Assembly: GCF_000243675.2 (NCBI RefSeq)
Contig: NZ_AHMM02000024.1
Span: forward strand, 124,001-188,000
Direction of reading: 5' to 3'
From: Leptospira inadai serovar Lyme str. 10
GTDB lineage: Bacteria; Spirochaetota; Leptospiria; Leptospirales; Leptospiraceae
DNA length: 64,000 bases
In this document: piece by piece, positions 28,031 to 35,899 of the stretch
Layout: each line of letters begins with the position of its first letter
How positions within the stretch are numbered: position 1 is the stretch's first letter
Made by a program: the position numbers and the translations under genes
Notes under the pieces: generated by a model
What the model saw: only the letters and a program-made list of their open reading frames with translations
Database searches by the model: none
Told to the model about the DNA's origin: nothing

Positions 28031-28138
28031 GGCGAATTTATCGAGAGATTCGTTCCAACCTTTTGCTGCGAGTTCTCGAGGCCCTTCAAAAATACGCGTA
28101 ATGACCACTGGGTCGTTTGTTTGATCCGTATTAGACAT
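28013..28138 (-). pseudogene. AHSA1/SRPBCC gene with large internal deletion (41 codons left)
   Basis: The product would be the AHSA1 N-terminus (PVVITRIFEGPRELAAKGW) fused in frame to the family's C-terminal helix (NESLDKFAESFAQ). About 100 central residues, including the WWGP and PGG motifs, are absent. The ATG keeps an excellent GGGAGGAC ribosome site, so a short peptide may still be made. This is the fifth AHSA1-type locus in the array. Confidence 0.7.
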
Positions 28139-28182
28139 TCGAGCTGTCCTCCCGATTTAAAATTTTTATTATTTATCTTTTC

Positions 28183-28752
28183 CTAATTTTTCACGGGACG
28201 GTATGTTAGAATTCCGACGCCGGTTTCCAATTTCCTGGATTCCACAAGCTCCAGAGCTCGCCTCGGCGCTTCGTCGAATAACTTCCGGCCTCCCCCTACA
28301 AGAATGGGATGAATCATCAATCTAAGTTCATCGATCAGATCGTTTTGCAGTAAGGTCCTCGCTAAAACTCCGCTGCCCGTCACTAAAATGTCTTTACCGG
28401 GTTGCTCTTTCAGTTTCCGCACTGAAGCCACGACGTTTTCCTTTATCAGCGTCGAATTATTCCAATCCGCATTAGTAAGCGTCGTCGAGACTACGAACTT
28501 AGGAATACCGTTCATTCTTTCCGAAAATCCCCGCTCATCGGTCATCGAAGGCCAAGCTGCCGCAAAGCCTTGGTATGTTAAACGACCCAAAAGAAGAGCA
28601 TCGCAGGAGAACAATTCGTCGAATTTATAGTTTCCGAATTCCTCGTTAAAGAACCGATGACTCCAGCCGCCATATTTGGATTTTTCCGCTCCACCCGGAT
28701 CCTCCATAACACCGTCGAGTGTAAGAAATTCGGAAACGATGATTCTTCTCAT
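28183..28752 (-). CDS. Dihydrofolate-reductase-like (RibD C-terminal domain) protein
   Basis: 189 residues with the RibD C-terminal/DHFR-like fold: MRRIIVSEFLTLDGVMEDPG at the start, LLLGRLTYQGFAAAWP, then DILVTGSGVLARTLLQ and HPILVGGGRKLFDE. It should bind NADPH and reduce a pterin- or pyrimidine-like substrate, but this stand-alone branch has no defined reaction. An AAAGGAG ribosome site precedes the ATG. It belongs to the ArsR/DoxX/AHSA1 array, a common association in bacteria. Confidence 0.9.
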   Translation of the reverse strand: MRRIIVSEFLTLDGVMEDPGGAEKSKYGGWSHRFFNEEFGNYKFDELFSCDALLLGRLTYQGFAAAWPSMTDERGFSERMNGIPKFVVSTTLTNADWNNSTLIKENVVASVRKLKEQPGKDILVTGSGVLARTLLQNDLIDELRLMIHPILVGGGRKLFDEAPRRALELVESRKLETGVGILTYRPVKN

Positions 28753-28955
28753 TTGATGACTCCTTTTTCAATCTATGATATTTTACTTATCCATTTAAAC
28801 CGAGAAGGGTGGACGAAACGATTCGTCCCACGATCCGGGTCTCGTCGTGCCGGATAACATTCATTTTTGGAATATTACCGCCGATTCCCTTCCCGATTTC
28901 CATTATCTTCAAAACCCGTTTATGATCCGTCTGCTCCGTTAGAAATATGGATCTT

Positions 28956-29339
28956 CTATTTAAACAGAAGAGTTCTACTTGCCGGTCTTAACGCCCAGGA
29001 AGCTGCCACTAAAACCAGAGCGATTAACGGCGTAATGATATGAACCACAGCATTGCCTACGAAGGCGTTCGAGGCGGCAGCGGCAGTAAGATTGAACACC
29101 ATTCCTGCGTAGGCCCATTCCTTCACTAATGGGAATCGCGGTACGACGATGGCAATGGCGCCTAGTATTTTCCAAAAACCTAAAATCAGCGCGAAATAGA
29201 GAGGATATCCTAGTTGACTCATACCTGCAGCCACTTCCGCATTGCGACTCAGGTAGATGACTCCACCAAACATGTAGTTAGCTGCAATAAGCGAAGTCGC
29301 TATCCAATAAACGATGCTTTTGATTTTTTCATTTTTCAC
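28956..29339 (-). CDS. DoxX-family membrane protein
   Basis: 127 residues and four hydrophobic helices. The DoxX pattern FGGVIYLSRNAEVAAGMSQLGYP joins helices 1 and 2, and GFWKILGAIAIVVPRFPLVKEWAYAG spans helices 2 and 3. An AAGGAG ribosome site precedes the ATG. The gene begins 20 bases after the ArsR regulator and is probably its direct co-transcribed target. It resembles the DoxX gene at 39.4 kb, especially in the KILG...PKFPLLKEWAYAG region. Confidence 0.9.
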   Translation of the reverse strand: MKNEKIKSIVYWIATSLIAANYMFGGVIYLSRNAEVAAGMSQLGYPLYFALILGFWKILGAIAIVVPRFPLVKEWAYAGMVFNLTAAAASNAFVGNAVVHIITPLIALVLVAASWALRPASRTLLFK

Positions 29340-29359
29340 GATTCGATTTCTCCTTGAAT

Positions 29360-29716
29360 CTATTCATTTTTAAAATCCTTCCGTTGGAGCTCCCGCAGAT
29401 ATTCATCCAGCCGATCGAATCTTTCTTCCCATAATTGGCGGTATCGATCGATCCAATCGGAGGCTTCTTTCAATCTACCGACTTCCAATCTTGCGGGGCG
29501 CCACTGTGCTTCCCTGCCCCTCGAAATCAAGCCTGCCCGTTCCAGCACTTTGAGATGCTTGGTGATCGCGGGAAGACTCATTGAAAATGGTTCCGCCAGT
29601 TCCTTTACGGTAACCTCGCCGTTTTTAAGCGTTGCGAGAATTTGGCGCCGTGTTGGATCTGCAAGAGCAGAAAAGGTACTGCTTAAATGATCAACTGTCG
29701 CTTCGTATTGAACCAT
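29360..29716 (-). CDS. ArsR-family transcriptional regulator
   Basis: 118 residues from the ATG at 29716. The winged helix is clear: FSALADPTRRQILATLKNGE, VTVKELAEPFSMSLPAITKH (recognition helix), and LKVLERAGLISR. No ArsR metal-binding cysteine motif is present, so this is the metal-independent type usually paired with AHSA1 genes. The frame is also open to an ATG at 29833, but those 39 extra codons come from a dispersed repeat and are rejected. A palindrome over the start codon is a likely autoregulatory operator. It heads the DoxX/DHFR/AHSA1 array. Confidence 0.9.
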   Translation of the reverse strand: MVQYEATVDHLSSTFSALADPTRRQILATLKNGEVTVKELAEPFSMSLPAITKHLKVLERAGLISRGREAQWRPARLEVGRLKEASDWIDRYRQLWEERFDRLDEYLRELQRKDFKNE

Positions 29717-29729
29717 ATGGTTAATTAAC
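29708..29729. promoter_or_regulatory. Palindromic candidate ArsR operator over the start codon
   Basis: AACCATATGGTT (29711-29722) is a perfect palindrome containing the ArsR start codon, and the adjoining GTTAATTAAC (29720-29729) is a second one. The extended core TTAACCATATGGTT with a near-matching right arm fits an ArsR-type operator. Binding is inferred, not shown. Confidence 0.5.
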
Positions 29730-29799
29730 TCATTGGTAAAATAGAGACCCTTTTCCTGGTCGTCAAGTAAAAAAATAGGGAAAAATGACCGTTTGTTTT

Positions 29800-29938
29800 C
29801 AGAGGACAGAACATTGATGAGCAAGGTTTCCATGTTCTACAGGAAGATTTTTGTGTTATAGTGGATTTTTCCTCTACTTTTCTAACCTTTCCAACATCTA
29901 GCAGCTACTGTCTTCAGTCCTCTGACCTCTGTCTTCTG
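29800..29938 (+). repeat. MITE-like dispersed repeat, copy A
   Basis: About 139 bp. It begins AGAGGACAGAACATTGATGA and ends with a CCTCTG/TCTTCTG-rich stretch, so the two ends are imperfect inverted repeats. The interior (CCATGTTCTACAGGAAGAT, then CATCTAGCAGCTACTGTCTT) matches the four other copies. It lies directly upstream of the ArsR gene and supplies a false N-terminal extension to it. Confidence 0.8.
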
Positions 29939-30029
29939 AGTGGGAGCTCCTACTAAATTCATTTTGGAAAAGTTCTTGTCGGGAGGATCGTTTTGTGGTA
30001 GAGGAATTTTTCCACCGCTTCGCTCCGGC

Positions 30030-30057
30030 CCCCACCCAAAGGGCGGGGATTTTTAAG
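30030..30057 (+). terminator. GC-rich terminator-like hairpin between repeats
   Basis: CCCACCC pairs with GGGCGGG around AAA with one mismatch, followed by ATTTTT. It sits between repeat copies A and B with no gene on the plus strand nearby. Confidence 0.4.
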
Positions 30058-30079
30058 TAAATTCTACTCTCCGGGTTTG

Positions 30080-30234
30080 CAGAGGTCAGAGGACGGAAGA
30101 CAGAACATTGATGAGCCAGGTTTCCATTGTTCTACAGGAAGATTCCTCAGTTATCAGTGGATTTTTCGTCTAACCCCGCTGCCTTCCCAACATCTAGCAG
30201 CTTCTGTCCTCCGTCCTCAGTCATCTGTCCTCTG
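30080..30234 (+). repeat. MITE-like dispersed repeat, copy B
   Basis: About 155 bp, same orientation as copy A. The left end is CAGAGGTCAGAGGACGGAAG and the right end CAGTCATCTGTCCTCTG; the interior shares GTTCTACAGGAAGATTCCTC and CAACATCTAGCAGCTTCTGT with copy C. Confidence 0.82.
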
Positions 30235-30377
30235 TAAGCGGCAACGATGTGTAGGGTGCGAAGCAGTCGCAGCGCTTGCGGATAACGGTTTATGTTAAGA
30301 GAAAGGGGCGCTGAGACCGTAGCGAAAGCGAAGCCCGGAGCAGCGTGACCCGAACGAAGTGAAGGGGGCCGCCCGTG
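30235..30377. repeat. GC-rich second repeat type, between copies B and C
   Basis: A GC-rich, non-coding block with AGCGAAAGCG, GAACGAAGTG and GGGGCGC words. A similar order of words occurs at 36660-36745, so it may be a second, degenerate dispersed element. No open frame here is credible. Confidence 0.4.
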
Positions 30378-30518
30378 CTGAGGACGGAAGACCGAGGACA
30401 GAACATTGATGAGCCGGTTTTCCATGTTCTAGAGGAAGATTCCTCCATTATCAGCAGATTTTTCGTCTAACCCCCGCTGCCTTTTCAACATCTAGCAGCT
30501 TCTGTCGTCCGTCCTCTG
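30378..30518 (+). repeat. MITE-like dispersed repeat, copy C
   Basis: About 141 bp, same orientation as A and B. It opens CTGAGGACGGAAGACCGAGG and closes GTCGTCCGTCCTCTG. It ends 3 bases before the stop codon of the membrane protein gene at 30522. Confidence 0.82.
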
Positions 30519-30521
30519 ACA

Positions 30522-30986
30522 CTATCGTAAAACAAAATACGCATAAAGCATGGGTCCGAATAATACGATGGCTACATGTGGAAGAAAAATATGAGGCCAG
30601 GTTAAAATCCAGAGAAGTCGTTTCCATCCACCTGCCCGCCAAGAATTGGACCAGGAGGTAGAAATTTGAAAGGGGGTAAGACTCTCGTTTTCTCCAGAAA
30701 AATACGCCTCGATCGTTCGGATTCGAAGATAATAAGCGTATTGAAACGACTTCCAAAGTCCTTCTATGATCCAAAATAGAAATGCGCTTCCCGCTGAAAG
30801 AAGCAGAAGCGAATATGCGGATTCTAGAATAGCCGTCCCGATTCCGGCCATACTTAGAGTAACGCTCCAAGCCTTGATCGTAAGCCCTCTAGAATCGAAC
30901 GCTTCCACAGTTTTATGCAAATGGAAGTATTCCTGAGAAATCAGTCCGCCTTCGCTTGTATCGACTTTCGCCCGTTTGCTAGTCAT
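30522..30986 (-). CDS. Conserved hypothetical membrane protein
   Basis: 154 residues with two hydrophobic pairs: about 38-75 (WSVTLSMAGIGTAILESAYS and onward) and about 120-152 at the C-terminus. The soluble middle is aromatic-rich (SFQYAYYLRIRTIEAYFSGE). It is probably an integral inner-membrane protein with both ends inside. The family name is not recognised. The downstream end touches repeat copy C, and there is no strong ribosome site at the ATG. Confidence 0.78.
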   Translation of the reverse strand: MTSKRAKVDTSEGGLISQEYFHLHKTVEAFDSRGLTIKAWSVTLSMAGIGTAILESAYSLLLLSAGSAFLFWIIEGLWKSFQYAYYLRIRTIEAYFSGENESLTPFQISTSWSNSWRAGGWKRLLWILTWPHIFLPHVAIVLFGPMLYAYFVLR

Positions 30987-31010
30987 TCTCTAGAAAGAGC
31001 CGGTTCGGAT

Positions 31011-31409
31011 TCATTTTTGCAAGGGAATAAAATCCCGCAATTTCGGAAATCTAAGATAGAGTCCGCCCCATAGCAAGATACCTACATAAACAGGAAATAA
31101 TATATGACTTGCCCAGGGATTTGAGACGCGAACGTGGGAGGCAACCGCACCCCCTAGATAGCCCGTCAAGAGAATCGCACCTAGAATCGCGGTTCGAGGA
31201 ATTGCATATAACAGAGTGCAGACCAATAAAGTCGTTCCGATGCCGGGCATTAAGCTCATTGGGTAATCCAGTTTAGCCGCTGCCTCCATAGCATCCTTGG
31301 GCATATTTTGAAGGAAAAATTTTAAAATACCGTCGAACGAAAGAAAGGCGATCGATAGCCCGCTCAGTATTCGACCCGTCCATAGGTGTCCTTTCGAAAC
31401 AGTTTCCAT
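31011..31409 (-). CDS. DoxX-family membrane protein
   Basis: 132 residues from the ATG at 31409, which has a GGAGGAGC ribosome site; the frame is open to 31565 but the added part is not DoxX-like. Four hydrophobic helices are present, with GLSIAFLSFDGILKFFLQNM in helix 1 and AILGAILLTGYLGGAVASHV in helix 3, the DoxX/DUF4267-like pattern. It lies 24 bases upstream of the hypothetical membrane gene, so the two probably form an operon. Confidence 0.87.
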   Translation of the reverse strand: METVSKGHLWTGRILSGLSIAFLSFDGILKFFLQNMPKDAMEAAAKLDYPMSLMPGIGTTLLVCTLLYAIPRTAILGAILLTGYLGGAVASHVRVSNPWASHILFPVYVGILLWGGLYLRFPKLRDFIPLQK

Positions 31410-32057
31410 AATGCAATGCTCCTCCGATTCTAAAAAACGGATTATCGTCGATCTATCGATAAAAAATTCAAGCAATTTTTGAGGAGAGAATTCGAATGAA
31501 TCGATACTCGTTCTTGGTTTTAATATTCCATAAAGAAATTTAACTATTTCTGATGCGTTTTTCACCTTCTCAAGCGAACCGACTGACGCTTCACCGAGTG
31601 AGGAAAGATGAGGCGCAGATTGATAATTACGATCGGGATTCGGAAGCGAGGGTTTCCTCGTAAGTCGCGGGAGGATTAGGCGTTAGGCATTAGATGTAAA
31701 CGGAAGACGAATGCAATAGTGGGCACATGACTATATTCGGAAGGCTTTACTATTATACAGAAGATTGAGGACTGAAGCTGCTCGAGGCTGGAAACCCCTG
31801 GGGTAGAGGAAGAATCTACGATAACGCAGGAATCTTTCTCCAGAACCTGGAAACTCCGCTCACCAATGTTCTGTCCTCTATCATCCGTCTTCAGTCCTCT
31901 GAAAGACTAAAGCCCTACACGCTCCTGTGCGGGGAGTGAGCGGCGTAATGAAATGATCGGGAGCAGAAAATAGTAAGATTTCATGAAAATACTTTATGAG
32001 AGAAAAGGGTTTTCCCACAGACCATACTAGGAAGTATTTTTAAAAAAAGTTAATGAA
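31410..32057. other. Gene-free stretch holding repeat copy D
   Basis: About 650 bases without a convincing gene. It holds repeat copy D (31758-31901) and a short GC-rich patch at 31925-31970 with AGTGAGCGGCG that weakly recalls the second repeat type. The rest shows nothing I can support. Confidence 0.5.
31758..31901 (-). repeat. MITE-like dispersed repeat, copy D (inverted)
   Basis: About 144 bp in the opposite orientation to A-C. It begins CAGAAGATTGAGGACTGAAG and ends GTCCTCTATCATCCGTCTTC then CAGTCCTCTG. The interior keeps GAATCTACGATAACGCAGGA and CCAATGTTCTGTCC, the complement of the conserved part of the family. Confidence 0.78.
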
Positions 32058-32240
32058 TCAGATTTCGTCCGTTTTTTTGTCGGCAATTTCCGGATTTTCC
32101 GCAGTTTCTCCAGGGTTTTCGGCATTTTCTTCCCCTGCATTAGCGGCCTTATTCAACTTTTTCTGGCGTTTTTCATCCTGTTTCTTCTTCTTTGCTATAT
32201 CTTTCTGACGTTTTTCAAACAGATAGTTATTCTTTGCCAA
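32058..32240 (-). CDS. Small lysine-rich protein
   Basis: 60 residues, strongly basic in the first half (LFEKRQKDIAKKKKQDEKRQ) and acidic at the end. There is no cysteine, membrane helix or signal. The AAGGATC ribosome site is well placed before the ATG. Short proteins starting MAKNN.LFEKRQ and rich in KK pairs are found in many bacteria, which supports a real gene, but no function is known. Confidence 0.72.
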   Translation of the reverse strand: MAKNNYLFEKRQKDIAKKKKQDEKRQKKLNKAANAGEENAENPGETAENPEIADKKTDEI

Positions 32241-32485
32241 TTTATGATCCTTATTTACAGAATTTCAAAGATCCAGTTCCGGAAAACAGTTTAATTCTTA
32301 GAAATGGAAATAATAAGTCAAAGAATTGGGCTTAATTCCCTCGAGTTAACGGTTTTGGGACTTCGGTGCAGCATCGTCGAAACATTTCCGCTAGTAACGG
32401 CAATCAGTCTCAGCCCGTCGTTTACGGGCCGAAACGTGTCTAACTCTAAGAATGGTTCGGCCGCTTCGAAGGAAAATGTGCGAGA

Positions 32486-32872
32486 TTAGTCGGACGGTCT
32501 CTTCTTTTTCGGTTGCCGTTGTGCCGGATCATAAAAGAAAATTTCCTCGGCAATACGTTCCCCTTCCCAGCGTTGGTACGCGAGTTCCTCCATGTGCGTC
32601 ATCGTTTGGTCTTTCCATTCAAAATCAAAAATCCAACGAATTACAACCTTATCCTCGTTCAAAAAAACAGGACGGACGCATTTGGAGGATATCGATTCCG
32701 CTCTCGCTAAAACAATACGCTCATTCGCCACATGCCGGTCTCTTCCCACGCGGGGTTTGGATTGGTTTTCCTGCATAGAGGAATTTTCGGTATAAAATTC
32801 CTCTATCGCTTGGTCGTGACGATTTTGTTCGACAAGTGCAATAAAACGCTCTAAAGTTTCCAGGGTAGGCAT
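32486..32872 (-). CDS. SnoaL/NTF2-like protein
   Basis: 128 residues in the NTF2/SnoaL cone-fold pattern: an N-terminal helix pair (ERFIALVEQNRHDQAIEEFY), then a beta sheet (VVIRWIFDFEWKD and LAYQRWEGERIAEEIFFYDP). Such proteins are small ligand-binding proteins or isomerases; the active residues cannot be assigned here. A GGAAGGAGA ribosome site precedes the ATG at 32872. It stands alone on the minus strand. Confidence 0.84.
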   Translation of the reverse strand: MPTLETLERFIALVEQNRHDQAIEEFYTENSSMQENQSKPRVGRDRHVANERIVLARAESISSKCVRPVFLNEDKVVIRWIFDFEWKDQTMTHMEELAYQRWEGERIAEEIFFYDPAQRQPKKKRPSD

Positions 32873-33124
32873 TTCTCAAAATCTCCTTCCGCGATCGGAT
32901 ATTTCGAATTTCCAAAACATCCGAATCGATAGGGCACTGATACAAAGATTAGGATAATTTCTTTCCGGAACTTAAAATTTGCAATCGGATTCTTCCTTTT
33001 TCCTCCGTTTTACGAACCAGCGTCGAACCTAGGCCGGAGCAGGAAATATTAATTTATAAAAAGATTAATTACTTTGATTACCAAACGATAAAATTCATAG
33101 GCATCAAAATCATAATTAATATCT

Positions 33125-33586
33125 TTACGGTATATTCGTGTTCAGCGGATAATAAAAATGGATTACATTTTCCGCCGTGGCCCCCGTCGACCGGTAAAAA
33201 TCGATCGCGTGCGTATCTGCCAAATCCGCCTGCACGAAAACTTCTTCCATCCCGATTTCTTTGCAGTATTCCGTGGTTTTCGCAATTAGTGATTTTCCGA
33301 TTCCTTGTCGCTGAAATTCCGTTAAGACTGCGAGATCGTAGATATAAACCAACGGTAATCGTGAATAGTATTGATGCAACGTATAAGTAGTCAGTCCACC
33401 GACTACTTTTTCCTCAAACAAAGCCACGAAAACGAAGAACGCCTCGTTTTTCAATAAATGTCGAAGATAGGTTTCATCGGGCAATTTGAAATTTTTCATT
33501 TCAAAAACGGTTTCGAAAACTCGGATAAGGTCGATGAATTTATCTATATCCTGATACGATAATTTTTGTATTTTAATTTCTTTCAT
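33125..33586 (-). CDS. GNAT acetyltransferase, AAC(3)-I-like
   Basis: 153 residues of a single GNAT domain. Motif A with the acetyl-CoA pyrophosphate loop is QRQGIGKSL near 95-103, preceded by VYIYDLAVLTEF, and motif B is EEVFVQADLADTHAIDFYRS, then TGATAENVIHF. The closest style is the aminoglycoside 3-N-acetyltransferase I family (YIYDLAV, then ADxxDxxAIxFYxxTGA). Whether it acts on an antibiotic is unknown; many relatives act on other amines. It is monocistronic. Confidence 0.85.
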   Translation of the reverse strand: MKEIKIQKLSYQDIDKFIDLIRVFETVFEMKNFKLPDETYLRHLLKNEAFFVFVALFEEKVVGGLTTYTLHQYYSRLPLVYIYDLAVLTEFQRQGIGKSLIAKTTEYCKEIGMEEVFVQADLADTHAIDFYRSTGATAENVIHFYYPLNTNIP

Positions 33587-33849
33587 GGGGTTCGTATTGA
33601 TCGCCGAAACTATTTCCGCACCGATCCTTTGTTCTGGATTTGACGAAAACTAGGGGAAGGTTCTCAGTCCACCTCAAATATCCTTATGTAGCGTCATTTT
33701 GATAGCGTCTTCCATACCTAAGTACTGGTATTATGACGCGAATCCGAGATCGGGGCAGATTTCGTTTAACGATGTCAATAAACGAACTTGATTTTCCTAC
33801 GTTACATAAAGCGCGGAACATAACCCTACTTTGCGCTTAATTTCCTTAT

Positions 33850-34263
33850 CTAATTTTTCCTCGCAACGAATCGCCCGCCAAGGTAACCCATAGGAATATA
33901 AGCAACCGCTAAATCCAAAACGGTAAACCAAAGCGGAGAAGGAAGCATCCAGGTATTTGCAATTCCGCCAATTAAGAAAAAAACGGCAATGCCCAACGCA
34001 AAATTGATTTTATGGCTCGCGGAAATGGCGGCGGCTATAGCTGCTCCTACGAATGTCCCGATTGCATGAGCGAAAAAAGGCAAAATAAAATGTTTCGGTT
34101 GGAATAAGTGCAAGGAAGCCTTTAGTCCTTCCATCGTATTCACATCTGCGCCTTCCGGCGGAGAGATAATATAACCGCTGATTGTGATAATTCCCATATT
34201 TACGGCACTTCCGAAAAGGATGCCCGCAACGATTGATGAAATATTTCTAATGATCGGATTCAT
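33850..34263 (-). CDS. Hypothetical four-helix membrane protein
   Basis: 137 residues from the ATG at 34263; a TTG two codons upstream is a less likely start. Four hydrophobic helices: SSIVAGILFGSAVNMGIITI, HAIGTFVGAAIAAAISASHK, ALGIAVFFLIGGIANTWML and FTVLDLAVAYIPMGYLGGRF. The loop between helices 1 and 2 is soluble (PPEGADVNTMEGLKASLHLF). An integral inner-membrane protein of unknown function. Confidence 0.8.
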   Translation of the reverse strand: MNPIIRNISSIVAGILFGSAVNMGIITISGYIISPPEGADVNTMEGLKASLHLFQPKHFILPFFAHAIGTFVGAAIAAAISASHKINFALGIAVFFLIGGIANTWMLPSPLWFTVLDLAVAYIPMGYLGGRFVARKN

Positions 34264-34816
34264 ATTCAACCGTCCCGATTTTTAGTTAAAATGCAAAACT
34301 CATGATTCAAAAATTTCAACGAATATAGTAAATTAAAAAATATCGCTTAACAAACATATCGTCCCATTCAGCGTAATAATAGAACCGAAGAATCTCTAAC
34401 TCCGCTAAAAACAAGCAAAGAAGCCGGATTCGACCAATTCCCGAGCGTCCGTCCCTCGGAAATTCTAATCGAAATAACGGTTCGGATAATCACCGAAGTC
34501 CCGGAGTTTTAAAGATTTGCTGTCAACCGGGCACTAAAGATGGAATGAAGGCAATTTAGTCAATTCTAAAAAAGAATATATTCGAGAATCAAAAATCATC
34601 CACTCATATATTGGAAATTTTTTGTCGACGGAGTTTCGTTTTCAATTCCCATCATGACGTTTTTTTATTGCTAGGATGTCGATATTGCTATTATAAGTAG
34701 AAAAACTTGATGAAGAAAATACCTAACATAGGAAGAATATTTCTGCGGCCAAACGGTGATCTTCGCTTAAAAGCGGTTATAAGCGAGTATGGTACTTTAG
34801 AAAAAGGATAAACAAT
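34264..34816 (+). other. Gene-free stretch with one short open frame
   Basis: About 550 bases between divergent genes. The only feature is a 33-codon frame at 34710-34811 (ATG to TAA) that ends 5 bases before the VOC gene start. It overlaps that gene's AAGGATAA ribosome site and contains CGCTTAAAAGCG, a small palindrome. I see no other coding sequence or repeat. Confidence 0.35.
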
Positions 34817-35191
34817 ATGAATAAGTTAAATCAAATTATGCTCTATGTGAATGATCAGAATGCGATCGCCGCGTTTTGGGTGAATAACTTTGGATTTAGT
34901 ATCGAAGGAAGAGAAGACTACGGGGAATCTTTTGCCATCATTTTATCCGATGGCCGCCAAAACTCTACGAAGCTAGTTTTGCAGAACAAAGAGTTCGTTG
35001 CCTCCGCAAATCCGGATATGAATCTTGGCACGCCCTCCATTCTATTAACTACAAGCGACATTGAAGGATTATATCAAAAATTAAAAGAAAGAAAGATTAC
35101 GGTCGGAGATAAAGTGAATTTTCCGAATGGAAAAAAAGTCTTTAATTTTGCCGATTCAGAGGGGAATTATTTTGCAATCGTTGAAGAATGA
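34817..35191 (+). CDS. VOC-superfamily protein (glyoxalase/bleomycin-resistance-like)
   Basis: 124 residues in two beta-alpha-beta-beta-beta units. The first is LNQIMLYVNDQNAIAAFWVN with NFGFSIEGREDYGESF, the second GTPSILLTTSDIEGLYQKLK, ending in FNFADSEGNYFAIVEE. The histidine and glutamate metal ligands of true glyoxalase I are not all present, so this is probably a small-molecule binding protein or a bleomycin-resistance-like member. An AAGGATAA ribosome site lies just before the ATG. It is one of only two plus-strand genes between 21 and 40 kb. Confidence 0.87.
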   Translation: MNKLNQIMLYVNDQNAIAAFWVNNFGFSIEGREDYGESFAIILSDGRQNSTKLVLQNKEFVASANPDMNLGTPSILLTTSDIEGLYQKLKERKITVGDKVNFPNGKKVFNFADSEGNYFAIVEE

Positions 35192-35390
35192 TTTGAAAGT
35201 AGAATTCTTGGAACAACGATTTTACGGAATCTTTCTTCGCTTCCCTAATAGAATATCCTCTATAGCATCAAAAAGGCTGACCCGGCATTCTTTGATCCTA
35301 TAGAAGTATTTTATAATAGACAAAGGCTTCACTCCTTTTTAGGGTTTGCAAGTGCTAAGGAATTTGCACGGATCACTTAAAAAGTTCCTT

Positions 35391-35648
35391 CTACAAGATA
35401 ACTAGGCTTCCAATCGCTTTAACCCAGCAACGGCCGATACGGAAAAGAATTGCATACGGGTCGTTATCATCAATGTTTTCTTTTGTTCTTCCGTTCCAGG
35501 AATCGTCCAAAAAGCCAGCCGGCAATGATAACGACAATACCGGCAAATGAAACCAGGCCAAATATGTTGTAAAAAGCCCCGTACTAAAATCTACGCACAA
35601 TTCCAGGGGATGAATCTGATGATAGAGCAGTTTTTCATTCAATTCCAT
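35391..35648 (-). pseudogene. Frameshifted small membrane-protein gene
   Basis: The first 35 codons (LLYHQIHPLELCVDFSTGLF, then TTYLAWFHLP) resemble a known small membrane-protein N-terminus. After that the reading frame turns into non-hydrophobic sequence, while the neighbouring frame gives SFAGIVVIIAGWLFGRFLER with a KNKRKH tail and stop, a proper transmembrane helix plus basic end. A single-base shift near 35553 explains both. The gene is therefore broken, unless the shift is a sequencing error. Confidence 0.55.
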
Positions 35649-35899
35649 GAACGAAATGTTTAACCGGTAAAACGAATGATGTCCACAAAAGATTTGAGAG
35701 GGATCAACTTAACGAACGGGAATAAGCGCATTTATACGAAGGCGATACACCAAAATTACGGTAAGTAGCTGGAATATATCGAAGATTGCAGAATACAGAA
35801 CGAGAAGAGCGGCTTGCCGGTCAATTCCGGCATAACCACTCTGGTGGATATTCAAAAGCCTTTATTTTAGCGTAAATACGTTCTCGAGTGCAACAGGAA

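Noticed and set aside
29717..29833. 39-codon N-terminal extension of the ArsR gene (METLLINVLSS start)
   Set aside because: The METLLINVLSS part is encoded by repeat copy A. Similar METxLINVLSS translations occur in other copies (near 30425 and 39995), so it is repeat sequence, not ArsR protein.
29800..30518. CRISPR-like tandem of repeats
   Set aside because: The repeats are 140-160 bp, only imperfectly alike, unevenly spaced and have inverted-repeat ends. There are no cas genes; a MITE-like family fits better.
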